Under the pieces are notes generated by a model, which did no database searches, was not told the origin of the DNA, and was given only the letters and a program-made list of their open reading frames with translations. From assembly GCA_963665455.1 (NCBI GenBank), contig OY762279.1, forward strand, positions 4,030,001-4,094,000: a stretch of 64,000 bases of DNA, in the 5' to 3' direction. A program made the translations under genes and the position numbers. This document shows positions 26,660 to 35,484 of this stretch, piece by piece (position 1 is the first letter of the stretch; each line of letters begins with the position of its first letter). The DNA comes from VXNE01 sp963665455 (GTDB taxonomy: Bacteria; Pseudomonadota; Gammaproteobacteria; Pseudomonadales; Azotimanducaceae).

Positions 26660-27250
26660 GTGACGATCAGGCACCATGCATCCTTCCTTCGACTTACCCC
26701 GGCCCTCGCCGTCCCGTGGCTATGGGCCGCCGCGCTGGGGGGCGTCCAAGCAGCCGCCCAGGAGCACGCCCAGGCTACGCTCCACGCCTGCGAGGGCGGC
26801 CAGGCCATCGGCACGGCCTCGTTTCGGGAGCGTCCGTCGGACCAGGGCGTCAAGCTCGTCGATGTCGAGGTGCGCGTCGAGGGCTCGGCAATGGCGGAGG
26901 GCCCCCATGCCGTCCATATCCACGAGACCGCCGCGTGCGAGCCCTGCGGCGCGGCCCGGGGACACTTCGACCCCGGACCGAACAGCAACACCAATCCGGA
27001 CGGCAACCATCCCTTCCACTCGGGCGATCTGGTGAACCTCGACATCGACGCCTCCGGGAGTGGCACGATGGCGACCACGACCTCCCGCGTCACGGTCTCC
27101 GCCGGACCGCTCTCGATTCTCGACGACGACGGCAGCGCGCTGATCGTCCACGTCGGCGCGGATACCTACTGTCCGGAAGGCGTCGCGGCGGGATGCGCCG
27201 GCGGGGCCCGCGCGGCGTGCGGGATCATCGAGCCGGATCCCGGTTCATAA
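26660..27250 (+). CDS. sodC: Periplasmic Cu/Zn superoxide dismutase
   Basis: The GTG at 26660 has AGGGGG upstream. The 196-residue product begins with a signal peptide (Arg/His-containing start, hydrophobic core LTPALAVPWLWAAALGG, cleavage near AAAQ). Copper ligands are H86 and H88 (HAVHIHE) and H164 (LIVHVGADTY), H102 (GHFDP) is the bridging ligand, and H120 and D123 (HSGDL) bind zinc. It disproportionates superoxide in the periplasm. The C-terminal block reads GCAGGARAACGII, with an extra Ala and Cys compared with the usual GDAGGRxACG, and the N-terminal disulfide region has two Cys (ACEPC). It faces away from the transporter operon and is followed closely by the binding-protein gene. Confidence 0.93.
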   Translation: MTIRHHASFLRLTPALAVPWLWAAALGGVQAAAQEHAQATLHACEGGQAIGTASFRERPSDQGVKLVDVEVRVEGSAMAEGPHAVHIHETAACEPCGAARGHFDPGPNSNTNPDGNHPFHSGDLVNLDIDASGSGTMATTTSRVTVSAGPLSILDDDGSALIVHVGADTYCPEGVAAGCAGGARAACGIIEPDPGS

Positions 27251-27264
27251 CCTCACGCAACGCC

Positions 27265-28818
27265 TTGCGCCTCCTTCCGCTCCTCTTCTCGGTGCCGGTC
27301 CTGTTGGCCGGCGCCGTGGACGCCAAGGTCCTGCGCATCGGCAACGGCGGCGAGCCCGAGACCCTCGACCCGCACCGCTACAACCTGCGCCTCGAGGAGA
27401 CGATCCTCAACGACCTCTTTGTCGGACTGACCACGTTCGACGCCCGGGGCAACATCGTGCCCGGCGCCGCCGAGCGGTGGTCGGTCTCCGAAGACGGCCT
27501 CACCTGGACCTTCCAACTGCGGGAGGACGGGAAGTGGTCCGACGGGCAGCCGGTCACGGCGGGGGACTTCGTCCATGCATTCCAGCGCCTGCTCGACCCG
27601 GAGACGGCGGCGAGCCTGGCGCACTTCATGTATCCCGTCCGCAACGCCGCCGCGGTCAACGCCGGCGCGGCGCCTCCCACCGCGCTCGGAGTCCGGGCCG
27701 AGGCCCCGCGCACGCTGGTCGTCGAACTTGAGCAACCGTTCCCGTTCTTCGCCGAGCGGCTCATCTATCCGACCGGATATCCGGTGCCGGTCCACGCGGT
27801 GGAACGGTTGGGAGACGACTGGGTGAAGCCGGGCAACATGGTCTCCAATGGCGCGTTCGTCCTCGAAGACTGGCAACCCCACGCGCACGTCACGTTGCGG
27901 CGCAATTCGCACTTCCATGATGCGGACTCGGTAACCCTCGAAGGCGTGCGGTACCTGCCCACCGGCGACTCCCACGCCGCGTTCAGCCGCTACCGCGCCG
28001 GCGAAATCGACGCCATCGGGGATTTCCCGTCCGGCGAGATGGACTGGGTGCGCCGGAACCTCGTCGACCACCTGCGGCTGACGCCGCTGGTCTCGATCAT
28101 GTACCTCGTCTTCAACGTCACCAGGCCGCCATTCGACGACATGCGCGTCCGCGAAGCGCTCGGCATCGCGATCGACCGGGAACTCCTTACCGGGCGCGTG
28201 CTGCGGAGCGACGAAGTGCCGAGCGTGTCCCTGGTGCCGCCGCTGGTGCCGGGCTACCAGAGCGCGGTTCCGGTGATGGAAGAGCGGACCGCCCGGCTGG
28301 AACGCGCCCGCGCGCTGCTCGAGGATGCCGGCCATGGATCGGAGGATCCCCTCGCCGTCACCCTGCGCTACATCAGCGGCGACGAATCGAAGCGCGTGCA
28401 GGTGGCCATCGCGGCCATGTGGAAGGACATCGGCGTGGCGACCACGCTCCACCACACCGAACTCAAGAGCCACTTCGCCGACCTCCGCCAGGGGAACTTC
28501 GAGGTGGCCCAGGCGGGCTGGTTCGGCGAGAACAATCCCGAGCACTACCTGAACTTGTTGGTGTCGGATACCGGCGACGTCAACTACGGGCGCTTCGCCT
28601 CGAAGGCTTTCGACGCGTTGATGGCCCGGGCGCACGCCGAGCCCGAGCTTGAACGGCGCCTCGACCTATTGCGCGAGGCGGAGGTCGTCGGCCTGGCCGA
28701 GCATCCCGTGACGCCGCTCTATGCAGTGACGATACGCGCACTCGTGCATCCGCGTGTCGGCGGCTGGCACCCCAACCCCCGCAACGTGCACGGAGCGCGG
28801 TACCTGTATTGGCGGTAG
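27265..28818 (+). CDS. Peptide/nickel-type ABC substrate-binding protein
   Basis: No ATG lies in front of the signal peptide; I chose TTG at 27265, giving MRLLPLLFSVPVLLAGAVDA as the export signal and a 517-residue protein. The frame upstream of this is the shadow of sodC. The mature protein is a DppA/OppA-type family 5 binding protein: GEPETLDPHRYNLRLEE near the start, LTWTFQLREDGKWSDGQPVT at ~80, SNGAFVLEDWQ at ~200 and VREALGIAIDRELL at ~300. It captures oligopeptides or similar solutes in the periplasm and passes them to the two permeases that follow without a gap. No ATPase gene accompanies this set. Confidence 0.85.
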   Translation: MRLLPLLFSVPVLLAGAVDAKVLRIGNGGEPETLDPHRYNLRLEETILNDLFVGLTTFDARGNIVPGAAERWSVSEDGLTWTFQLREDGKWSDGQPVTAGDFVHAFQRLLDPETAASLAHFMYPVRNAAAVNAGAAPPTALGVRAEAPRTLVVELEQPFPFFAERLIYPTGYPVPVHAVERLGDDWVKPGNMVSNGAFVLEDWQPHAHVTLRRNSHFHDADSVTLEGVRYLPTGDSHAAFSRYRAGEIDAIGDFPSGEMDWVRRNLVDHLRLTPLVSIMYLVFNVTRPPFDDMRVREALGIAIDRELLTGRVLRSDEVPSVSLVPPLVPGYQSAVPVMEERTARLERARALLEDAGHGSEDPLAVTLRYISGDESKRVQVAIAAMWKDIGVATTLHHTELKSHFADLRQGNFEVAQAGWFGENNPEHYLNLLVSDTGDVNYGRFASKAFDALMARAHAEPELERRLDLLREAEVVGLAEHPVTPLYAVTIRALVHPRVGGWHPNPRNVHGARYLYWR

Positions 28819-28823
28819 CCGCC

Positions 28824-29744
28824 GTGACCCGCTTCCTCGCCAGACGCCTCGTCGCCTCCATCGTCACGTTGTGGGCGGTGGTGACCGTGGTGTTCTTCCT
28901 GCTCCGGGCCGCGCCCGGAGGCCCCTTCGATGGCGAACGGCGGCTCACGCCGGAGGTCGAAGCCAACCTGCGCGCCGCCTACCACCTCGACGAACCCCTG
29001 CTCGCGCAATACGCCCGCTATCTGGGCATGCTGCTGCGCGGGGACCTCGGGCCATCGTTCCGCAGCAAGGATTTCACCGTCAACGAACTGATCGCCGGCG
29101 GCCTCCCCGTGAGCCTCACCGTCGGCGGCCTGGCGCTCGCCCTCGCCGCGGGCCTCGGCATCGCCGCCGGCACGGGCGCGGCGCTCGCACGCGACGGGCC
29201 CCGGGATCGCTGGCTGACCTTCGCGGCCACCGCCGGACTGGCCCTGCCTCCCATCGTCGTGGCCCCGCTGCTCGTCTTGGTGTTCGCAGTCACCCTAGGA
29301 TGGCTTCCCGCCGGCGGCTTCACGTCGCCGGCCCACGTCGTGCTGCCCGCGGTGGCCCTGGCCCTGCCCTATCTGGCGGCCTTCACGCGGCTGACCCGCG
29401 GGAGCGTGGCAGAAACGCTGGCCGCACCCCACGTCCGCACGGCGCTCGCCAAGGGCCTGCCCACGCGCCGCATCGTGGCGCGGCACTTGTTGCCGCCCGC
29501 GCTCATTCCCGTCGTGTCGTTTCTCGGACCCGCCGCCGCGGCGCTGCTCGCCGGGTCGATGGTGATCGAGGAGGTGTTCTCGCTACCCGGCCTCGGACGG
29601 TTCTTCGTGCAGGGGGCGCTGAACCGCGACTACACGCTGGTGATGGGTACGGTGGTGGTGTACGCGACGCTGATCCTGGCCTTCAACCTGGCCGCGGATA
29701 TCGTCTACACGCGTCTCGATCCGCGCATCCGGTTGGGAAAGTGA
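28824..29744 (+). CDS. OppB/DppB-type ABC permease
   Basis: I start at GTG 28824 (VTRFLARRLVAS), five bases after the binding-protein stop; TTG at 28809 is the alternative and would overlap. The ~306-residue protein has six predicted membrane helices and the family-5 permease opening FLARRLVASIVTLWAVVTVV and LLRAAPGGPFDGER. The EAA-type loop lies at HVRTALAKGLPTRRIVARHLL (~215-235), which docks with the ATPase. The C-terminus RLDPRIRLGK is typical. It forms the inner-membrane channel with the OppC-type partner, whose GTG start overlaps this stop. Confidence 0.88.
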   Translation: MTRFLARRLVASIVTLWAVVTVVFFLLRAAPGGPFDGERRLTPEVEANLRAAYHLDEPLLAQYARYLGMLLRGDLGPSFRSKDFTVNELIAGGLPVSLTVGGLALALAAGLGIAAGTGAALARDGPRDRWLTFAATAGLALPPIVVAPLLVLVFAVTLGWLPAGGFTSPAHVVLPAVALALPYLAAFTRLTRGSVAETLAAPHVRTALAKGLPTRRIVARHLLPPALIPVVSFLGPAAAALLAGSMVIEEVFSLPGLGRFFVQGALNRDYTLVMGTVVVYATLILAFNLAADIVYTRLDPRIRLGK

Positions 29745-30619
29745 AGGACCTGTTCCGCCATGCGGTGCTCGGAAATGGGTGGTCCCGCACCTGCTTCGTC
29801 GCACTATGCGCGGTGGTCGTGCTGGCGGTCCTGGTGCCCGCCGCTTCCCCATGGGCCCTCGACGACGTGGACTGGGACGCGATCGACCAAGCCCCCGGCG
29901 CGGCACATTGGTTCGGCACGGACGGCGTCGGTCGGGACCTACTCACGCGCAGCTTCTCCGGCGCCCGTGTCTCCATGGCCATCGCGCTGCTCGCCACCGT
30001 CGTCAGCGTGCTCATCGGCGTGCCGTACGGCGCGGTCGCGGGCTTCCTCGGCGGGCGCGTCGACCAAGTGATGATGCGGATCGTGGACGCCTTGTACGCC
30101 CTACCCTTCATCCTGCTCGTCATCCTCCTCATCGTGGTCTTCGGACGGAATCCCTACCTGCTCTTCATCGCCCTCGGCGCCGTCTCCTGGCTCGACCTCG
30201 CGCGCATCGTGCGCGGCCAAACGCTGGCCGTACGGCAGGAGGCGTATGTGGACGCCGCCCGGGCGCTCGGGGCCGGCCGCATGCGGATCGTGCTCCGCCA
30301 CGTGCTGCCGAACGTCCTAGGGCCCGCAGTGGTCTACGCAACCCTCACCGTCCCCGGCGTCATCCTCGCGGAGAGCTTCATCAGCTTCCTCGGGCTCGGC
30401 ATCCAGGAGCCGGACACGAGTTGGGGCGTGCTGATCGCCGACGGTGCCCGCTCGATGCAGACCTCGTGGTGGCAACTCGTCTTCCCCGCCACGCTGCTGG
30501 CCGTGACGCTGCTCGCCTGCAACGTGCTCGGCGACCGCCTGCGCGACGCGCTCGACCGTCGGGACAGCGTCCGAAGCACGCCGGCAGTTGCGGCGAACGG
30601 CGCAACTTCGGGATCATGA
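29741..30619 (+). CDS. OppC/DppC-type ABC permease
   Basis: The GTG at 29741 overlaps the previous stop (GTGA), so translation is coupled. The 292-residue protein contains HWFGTDGVGRDLLTRSFSGA (~52-71), the hallmark of the OppC family, and the EAA loop QEAYVDAARALGAGRMRIVL (~166-185) followed by RHVLPNV. About six membrane helices are present. It pairs with the OppB-type protein. Because neither OppD nor OppF follows, the complex must borrow ATPases, perhaps those at 50.1-52.1 kb. Confidence 0.9.
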   Translation: MKDLFRHAVLGNGWSRTCFVALCAVVVLAVLVPAASPWALDDVDWDAIDQAPGAAHWFGTDGVGRDLLTRSFSGARVSMAIALLATVVSVLIGVPYGAVAGFLGGRVDQVMMRIVDALYALPFILLVILLIVVFGRNPYLLFIALGAVSWLDLARIVRGQTLAVRQEAYVDAARALGAGRMRIVLRHVLPNVLGPAVVYATLTVPGVILAESFISFLGLGIQEPDTSWGVLIADGARSMQTSWWQLVFPATLLAVTLLACNVLGDRLRDALDRRDSVRSTPAVAANGATSGS

Positions 30620-30649
30620 GGCATCGGCCACACGAACGAGGAGCGCACG

Positions 30650-31576
30650 GTGACCATCAGCGCCGGCGTCGGCATCGGCAACTTCAACTTCGACGACGCG
30701 CGCGGCTTCTGGCGCTGGGTGGACCTGTGCGACGCCGGCGGCGTGGACTCCATCTGGCAGTCCGACCGCATCATCGGCGCGGACGGGGGGCTCGAGTGCA
30801 TGAGCGTCATGGCCGCCCTCGCCGGGGGCACGCGCCGCATCAAGTTCGGCATGAACGTCGCGAGCCTCGGCCTGCGCGATCCAGTGCTCACCGCCAAGCA
30901 GTGCGCGACCATCGACGTGCTCTCCGATGGGCGGCTCCTGCCCGCCTTCGGCATCGGCAGTTCCTTCTCCCGGGACTACGTGGCCACGGGGACGCCCACG
31001 AAGGGCCGCGGGCGGCGGATGGACGAGGGGCTCGAGATCCTGACCGGCCTGTGGACCGGGGAGCCGGTCAGCTTCAAGGGGAGCTGCTACCGGCTGGACG
31101 AGGCCCGGATCTTCCCCAAGCCGATACAGGATCCGCTACCGCTGTGGGTGGGCGGCTCGGCGCGGCAGGCGATCGAACGCACGGCGCGCTGGGGCACCGG
31201 CTGGCAGGCCGGCATCGACTCGGCCCACGAAGCGGCACCGGTCATCACGGCGATCAAGACGCGCACCGCCGAACTCGGGCGCAGTATCGACGAGGACCAC
31301 TTCGGGGCCGGGTTCGGGTTCCGTTTTGGTACCCCGCAAGAGCCCATCGTGGAGCGCTACCAGCGCTTTCTGACCGAGCGGCTCGGCCGCAAGCCCGAGG
31401 GCTATGCCGCCATCGGCGGCGCGAGCGAGGTCATGGCGCTGCTCCACCAGTTCCGGGAGGCCGGGGTGCACAAGTTCGTGTTGCGGCCGATCGCGTCCGG
31501 GACCGACGACATGCTCGCCCAGACGCGCCAGTTGATCGAGCAGGTCTTGCCCGAGGTCGACGCGCTGAATCACTGA
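30650..31576 (+). CDS. Luciferase-like (LLM class) F420/FMN-dependent monooxygenase
   Basis: The GTG at 30650 has GAGGAG upstream. The 308-residue product is a single-domain TIM-barrel of the bacterial luciferase-like family: WVDLCDAGGVDSIWQSDR near residue 25, FGMNVASLGLRDP at ~65, LSDGRLLPAFGIGSS at ~90 and PLPLWVGGSARQAIERTARW at ~163. Members oxidise small organic molecules with reduced flavin or F420. Thirty bases separate it from the permease and fifty from the SDR downstream, so it probably belongs to the same transcript, which would couple uptake of a compound to its oxidation. Confidence 0.85.
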   Translation: MTISAGVGIGNFNFDDARGFWRWVDLCDAGGVDSIWQSDRIIGADGGLECMSVMAALAGGTRRIKFGMNVASLGLRDPVLTAKQCATIDVLSDGRLLPAFGIGSSFSRDYVATGTPTKGRGRRMDEGLEILTGLWTGEPVSFKGSCYRLDEARIFPKPIQDPLPLWVGGSARQAIERTARWGTGWQAGIDSAHEAAPVITAIKTRTAELGRSIDEDHFGAGFGFRFGTPQEPIVERYQRFLTERLGRKPEGYAAIGGASEVMALLHQFREAGVHKFVLRPIASGTDDMLAQTRQLIEQVLPEVDALNH

Positions 31577-31626
31577 CCTACGACGACGCTGCGGCACTCT
31601 ATAATCGCGGCCCGGGAGGACTACGC

Positions 31627-32427
31627 ATGGGCAACGCAAGGACGGTACTCGTCACCGGTGGCGCGCGCGGCATCGGCCGCGGGATCGCGCAGAGCTTCCT
31701 CACGGCCGGGCACGCGGTGATGATCGCGGACCTCGCCCTGACGCCGGACGGGGATGCGGGCTCGGACTGGACGTACGAACTCGCCTCGCGCTCGGAGATG
31801 GCCCTCGCCGTGGAGGAACTCTCGCCACTGGGCGACATCCGCTCCACGCCCCTCGACGTGACCGACGCCGCCTCCTGCGAAGCCGCGGTCGCCGCCACCG
31901 TCGACGCGTTCGGCCGGCTCGACGTGTTGGTGAACAACGCCGGCGTCGTCGATAGCGGCGCCCTGGAGACCTTCTCCGAGGAGCGCTGGGACAAGATCTT
32001 CGACGTCAACGTCAAGGGCGTCTTCCTCATGACCCGCGCTGCCGCGCCGAGCCTGAGGGCATCCAAGGACGCGGCCATCGTGAACACCGCGTCCATCGCC
32101 GGCAAGCGCGGTGCCCCGGCCCTCGCCGCGTACTGCGGATCGAAGTGGGCGGTCGTCGGCATCACCCAGTCCTTCGCGCTGGAACTCGCCGGGGACGGCA
32201 TTCGCGTGAACGCCCTGTGTCCGGGCATGGTGGGCACGGCCATGTGGTCCGACCACCTGATGGCGAACGAGACCAACGAGGCCTTCGAGCAACGCATGGA
32301 AAGCCTCATCCCGCTCGGGCGGCCCCAGACGGTCGAAGACATGGGCCAGGCCGCCGTCTTTCTCGCAACGGCCCCCAACGTTAGCGGCATCGCCCTCAAT
32401 GTGGCGGGCGGCTTCGAGATGCGCTGA
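31627..32427 (+). CDS. Short-chain dehydrogenase/reductase
   Basis: The ATG at 31627 follows GGGAGGAC, a strong ribosome site, and defines a 266-residue classical SDR. Visible motifs are TGGARGIG (10-17) for the dinucleotide, NNAGV (~103) and the catalytic Ser and YCGSK tetrad (~167-171). It oxidises or reduces an alcohol/ketone with NAD(P)(H); the substrate is unknown. A roughly 25-residue insert (LTPDGDAGSDWTYELASRSE) follows the second beta strand. It is the last gene of the transporter/monooxygenase group before the PpiC/HupE pair. Confidence 0.9.
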   Translation: MGNARTVLVTGGARGIGRGIAQSFLTAGHAVMIADLALTPDGDAGSDWTYELASRSEMALAVEELSPLGDIRSTPLDVTDAASCEAAVAATVDAFGRLDVLVNNAGVVDSGALETFSEERWDKIFDVNVKGVFLMTRAAAPSLRASKDAAIVNTASIAGKRGAPALAAYCGSKWAVVGITQSFALELAGDGIRVNALCPGMVGTAMWSDHLMANETNEAFEQRMESLIPLGRPQTVEDMGQAAVFLATAPNVSGIALNVAGGFEMR

Positions 32428-32461
32428 GGCCATCCGCCACCCCGATTCGGACCAACAGTCG

Positions 32462-33307
32462 ATGAAGTACCTCAAGGACCCGCTTGCCCTCTTTCTGTTG
32501 CTCGGCGTCGTGATCTTCGCCGTGGACGCCCTGGTGCCCGACCCCGACGACGAGCGCATCGAGGTCGGCGTGCTCGACATCGCGCGCCTCTCCGACCAGT
32601 GGCGGGCGCAGATGGGACGCGACCCCACGGAGACCGAGCTCGCGGGCCTGGTCGACGCCCACGTGCGCGAGGAGATGCTCGTGCGCGAGGCCCTCAAGAT
32701 GGGCCTCGACGTCAACGACGTCATCATCCGACGGCGCCTTGCCCAGAAGCTCACCTTCCTCACCGAGGACCTCGCGCTCCTCGAGCGCGCCACGGACGGA
32801 GAGCTCCGGGCGTTCTTCGAGGCCGACGCAGAGCGCTATCGCGTGCCGGCCCGCTTCACGTTCTCCCACATCTACTTCAGTCCGGACCGCCGCGAGACCG
32901 CCCGCGCCGACGCGGAGGCCGCCTTGCCCGACGTTACGGAAGACAACTGGCGCACCATCGGCGACCCGTTCATGCTGCGGCGCACCTACGCCCACGTCAC
33001 CGTCGCCGACATTCGCAAGGATTTCGGCACCGCGTTCTCGCAGGCGCTGCCAGAACTCGACGGCGGCGCGTGGCTCGGTCCGGTCGAATCCGGCTATGGC
33101 TTCCATTTGGTGCGCATCGATCGCCGCACGGCCAGCCGCCTGCCCGACTTCGCCGAGGTGCGTGAGCGCGTGGCGACGGACTACGACTCGAAGCGCCGCT
33201 CCGACGCCAACGACACCTACTACGAAACCCTCGCGGCACAGTATCGCGTCGAGATCGCGAACCCCGAACCCCAGAGCCCGAACGCCGCCTCCGCGGACGC
33301 GCCATGA
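32462..33307 (+). CDS. PpiC-type (parvulin) peptidyl-prolyl isomerase, copy 1
   Basis: The 281-residue product (ATG at 32462, MKYLKDPLALFLLLG) has one N-terminal membrane anchor at ~5-25, a helical chaperone region with EMLVREALKMGLDVNDVIIRRRLAQKL (shown here in two parts: EMLVREALKM and IIRRRLAQKL) and a parvulin domain from ~140 with ARFTFSHIYFS and WLGPVESGYGFHLVRI. It would be a periplasmic foldase tethered to the inner membrane. Its stop overlaps the HupE-like start by four bases. A close paralogue precedes the second HupE gene at 56.5 kb, so the two proteins work as a pair. Confidence 0.85.
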   Translation: MKYLKDPLALFLLLGVVIFAVDALVPDPDDERIEVGVLDIARLSDQWRAQMGRDPTETELAGLVDAHVREEMLVREALKMGLDVNDVIIRRRLAQKLTFLTEDLALLERATDGELRAFFEADAERYRVPARFTFSHIYFSPDRRETARADAEAALPDVTEDNWRTIGDPFMLRRTYAHVTVADIRKDFGTAFSQALPELDGGAWLGPVESGYGFHLVRIDRRTASRLPDFAEVRERVATDYDSKRRSDANDTYYETLAAQYRVEIANPEPQSPNAASADAP

Positions 33308-34275
33308 AGCTTCGCGCCGCCGCAGTCTGCCTGCTCCTCGCCGCGGCCGCCCAAGGCCACGAGGTACGGCCGGCGTACCTTGGCATGGTGGAAACCGAGG
33401 CCAACGTCTTCGACGTGCTGTGGAAGCAACCCATGGTCGGCTACATGCGTCTGCCGCTGGAGCCCGACTTCCCCGAGCACTGCACCCTAGTGCTGCAGGA
33501 GGTGGCGGACGTCGAGCGCGCCGCCCTCATTCACCAATGGCAGGCGGACTGCGGCGAGCAGGGCCTCGTGGGACAGCGGCTCGGCATCGAGGGCTTGTCG
33601 CGCACGCTGACCGACGTACTCGTGAACATCGCTCTCCTGGACGGCACGACCATCTCCCGGGTTCTTCGGCCCGAGGATCCGTACTTCACCCTCGAGGCCG
33701 GCGAGGGGCTGGCGATGCTCAGCTACCTCACCCTCGGCATCGAACACCTGCTGCTCGGCGTCGACCACATCCTGTTCGTGATCGGGCTGATGTTCTTCAT
33801 CTCGAAGCCATCCACCCTCATCAAGACGATCACCGGCTTCACGGTGGCGCACAGCATCACCCTCGGCCTCTCCGCCCTCGAGATCGTGCGGATCTCCCAG
33901 GCGCCCGTGGAGGCCGTCATCGCCCTGTCGATCATGTTCCTCGCGGTGGAGCGCCTACGCGGTACGACAGACACGATCACCGCGCAGCACACCTGGATCG
34001 TGGCGCTCGTGTTCGGCCTCCTGCACGGCTTCGGTTTCGCCGGCGCGCTGATGGACATCGGGCTACCGAAATCCGGTGCCCTCTGGGCGCTCTTCCTGTT
34101 CAACGTGGGGGTCGAAATCGGCCAGCTCATCGTCGTCGCGGTGGCCCTCGCCTTGATCGCGGTCGTGCGGCGCACGCGGGTTGAGTTGCCGCCCTGGGTG
34201 ATCAGGGTACCGCTCTGGGGCATGGGGACGGTGGCCTCGTATTGGTTGATTTCTCGGGTTGCGCTGTTGGCGTAG
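33304..34275 (+). CDS. HupE/UreJ-family membrane protein, copy 1
   Basis: ATG at 33304 overlaps the PpiC stop (ATGA). The 323-residue protein has a signal peptide ending near AQGHEVRPAY, an exported domain of about 120 residues, then six or so membrane helices with GIEHLLLGVDHILFVIG (~148-164), FTVAHSITLGLSALEI (~182) and LLHGFGFAGAL (~240). The conserved His and Asp in these helices match the HupE/UreJ_2 family, whose founder members import nickel or another metal. The long N-terminal periplasmic part is typical of the uncharacterised branch found with PpiC and DUF3604. Actual substrate is unknown. Confidence 0.85.
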   Translation: MKLRAAAVCLLLAAAAQGHEVRPAYLGMVETEANVFDVLWKQPMVGYMRLPLEPDFPEHCTLVLQEVADVERAALIHQWQADCGEQGLVGQRLGIEGLSRTLTDVLVNIALLDGTTISRVLRPEDPYFTLEAGEGLAMLSYLTLGIEHLLLGVDHILFVIGLMFFISKPSTLIKTITGFTVAHSITLGLSALEIVRISQAPVEAVIALSIMFLAVERLRGTTDTITAQHTWIVALVFGLLHGFGFAGALMDIGLPKSGALWALFLFNVGVEIGQLIVVAVALALIAVVRRTRVELPPWVIRVPLWGMGTVASYWLISRVALLA

Positions 34276-34853
34276 GGTGCCCGGCGTTCTTCCGACGTTT
34301 CGGCAAGAAGGCGGGCCTCATCTTCGGCGCCATCTCCTGGGCGGTCTGGCAAACGTTGCCCATCGTCGCCCGCCTCATGGACTGGTTTCCCGCGAACGGC
34401 GAGACGCTGCTGATCGCGCTCCTGATCGTGATCAAGGTCATCCAGGGCGCGTCCACCGTGCAGGCCAACGTGGCGTTCGGCTCGATGGTCGCCGACATCA
34501 TCGACGAGCACGAACACGAGACCGGGAAGCGCCAGGAAGGCATCTTCTTCGCCGCCAGTTCCTTTTCCGCGAAAGCGACCACGGGCATCGGCAACGTCAT
34601 CGCCGGCATCGCCCTCGACCTGATCTCGTGGCCCCGGGGGGCGCACGTCAAGACCGCCGCCGACGTGCCGCCGGAAACGCTGGTCCATCTCGGCATGGTG
34701 TACGGCCCCGTTGTCGCGGCGTTCGGGCTCGTCTCCATCTGGTGCTACACCGACTACCGGCTGACCCGGGAACGCCATGCCGAGATTCTGGAGGACTTGG
34801 CACGGCGACGCAGTGCGGGCGGGGCACCGGTGGGCGCGTCTGCGGCACAATAG
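34276..34853 (+). pseudogene. C-terminal fragment of a GPH-family transporter
   Basis: Immediately after the HupE stop the frame reads GCPAFFRRFGKKAGLIFGA and goes on with MVADIIDEHEHETGKRQEGI and FFAASSFSAKATTGIGNVIA, the C-terminal half of a MelB-type symporter (the family's D-E-H-E-x-E-T-G-x-R-Q-E-G motif). About the first 280 residues are missing, and the only start codons lie inside HupE. It differs in detail from the intact transporter at 25.1-26.5 kb. It is best read as the remnant of a deletion that fused its tail to the HupE locus. Confidence 0.8.
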
Positions 34854-35055
34854 CGGGCATCACCAGCCTGCTCGCCCAATAGCGGCGATGACCACCGTCC
34901 TGCACACCCGTCACCCAGCGCGCCGCGCCCGACGGTCATTGATACGAGGCAACCCTTGCCCCTTGCGCCGCGGATTCGAGGCGATCCCCCACCAACATGC
35001 GAAACAGCCGTTCTATACGGCGTCGCACGGGTTTGGGGTGTGGCGGTCTCGGAGG
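34854..35055. other. Short gene-free gap
   Basis: Nothing recognisable is present between the transporter remnant and the end of the toxin gene, apart from GC-rich sequence with no repeats. Confidence 0.5.
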
Positions 35056-35484
35056 CTATCCCAGCGGATTCTCCCAGACGAGGCCCTCAAAGCGCGCGAA
35101 GTCCCCATCGGCGGAGCACAGGGTCAACCCATGTTCGATGGCCAGGGCCGCCAAGTGTGCATCCGGCACCAGATTCGCCCGCCCTTCGGCGGCGGGGATC
35201 AGCGCCGCGAGGATTTCCCTGTGCCGATCCGTGGGTACGGGAATCCAAGCCGTGTCCCGGGCCAGCCAAGACTCCACCTGCCCCCAGGCCGCGGACATCG
35301 CCGCCGGACGGTCGAAGATGCGCGGATTCGTCACGAGCCTGACGAACGCCAGCAGACTGGGCCACGGCAAGGCCACGCGAGCGGTCCCGTTGATGCGCGC
35401 ATCCAGCCACTCTTGCGACCTCGGGTGCTGCGGCATGGACCGGACGTACGCGTACACCAGGAGGTTCGCGTCCACCAGGATCAT
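35056..35484 (-). CDS. vapC: VapC-type PIN-domain toxin
   Basis: The 142-residue protein is a PIN-domain RNase: MILVDANLLVYAYV at the N-terminus holds the first catalytic Asp (D5), VPDAHLAALAIEHG (~105-118) holds a second, and SADGDFARF (~124-132) the third set. VapC enzymes cleave tRNA or rRNA when freed from their antitoxin. Its ATG overlaps the antitoxin stop (ATGA), the standard arrangement. It resembles the branch with TNPRIF (VapC-like, TIGR00028-type). The pair lies between a decayed gene and the GST-like gene, a typical spot for a stand-alone module. Confidence 0.88.
   Translation of the reverse strand: MILVDANLLVYAYVRSMPQHPRSQEWLDARINGTARVALPWPSLLAFVRLVTNPRIFDRPAAMSAAWGQVESWLARDTAWIPVPTDRHREILAALIPAAEGRANLVPDAHLAALAIEHGLTLCSADGDFARFEGLVWENPLG

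Noticed and set aside
26716..27264. N-terminal extension of the first binding protein
   Set aside because: Out-of-frame shadow of sodC; the signal peptide begins after it.
27253..28635. 460-codon minus-strand frame opposite the binding protein
   Set aside because: Shadow; no recognisable protein features, whereas the plus frame is a clear family 5 binding protein.
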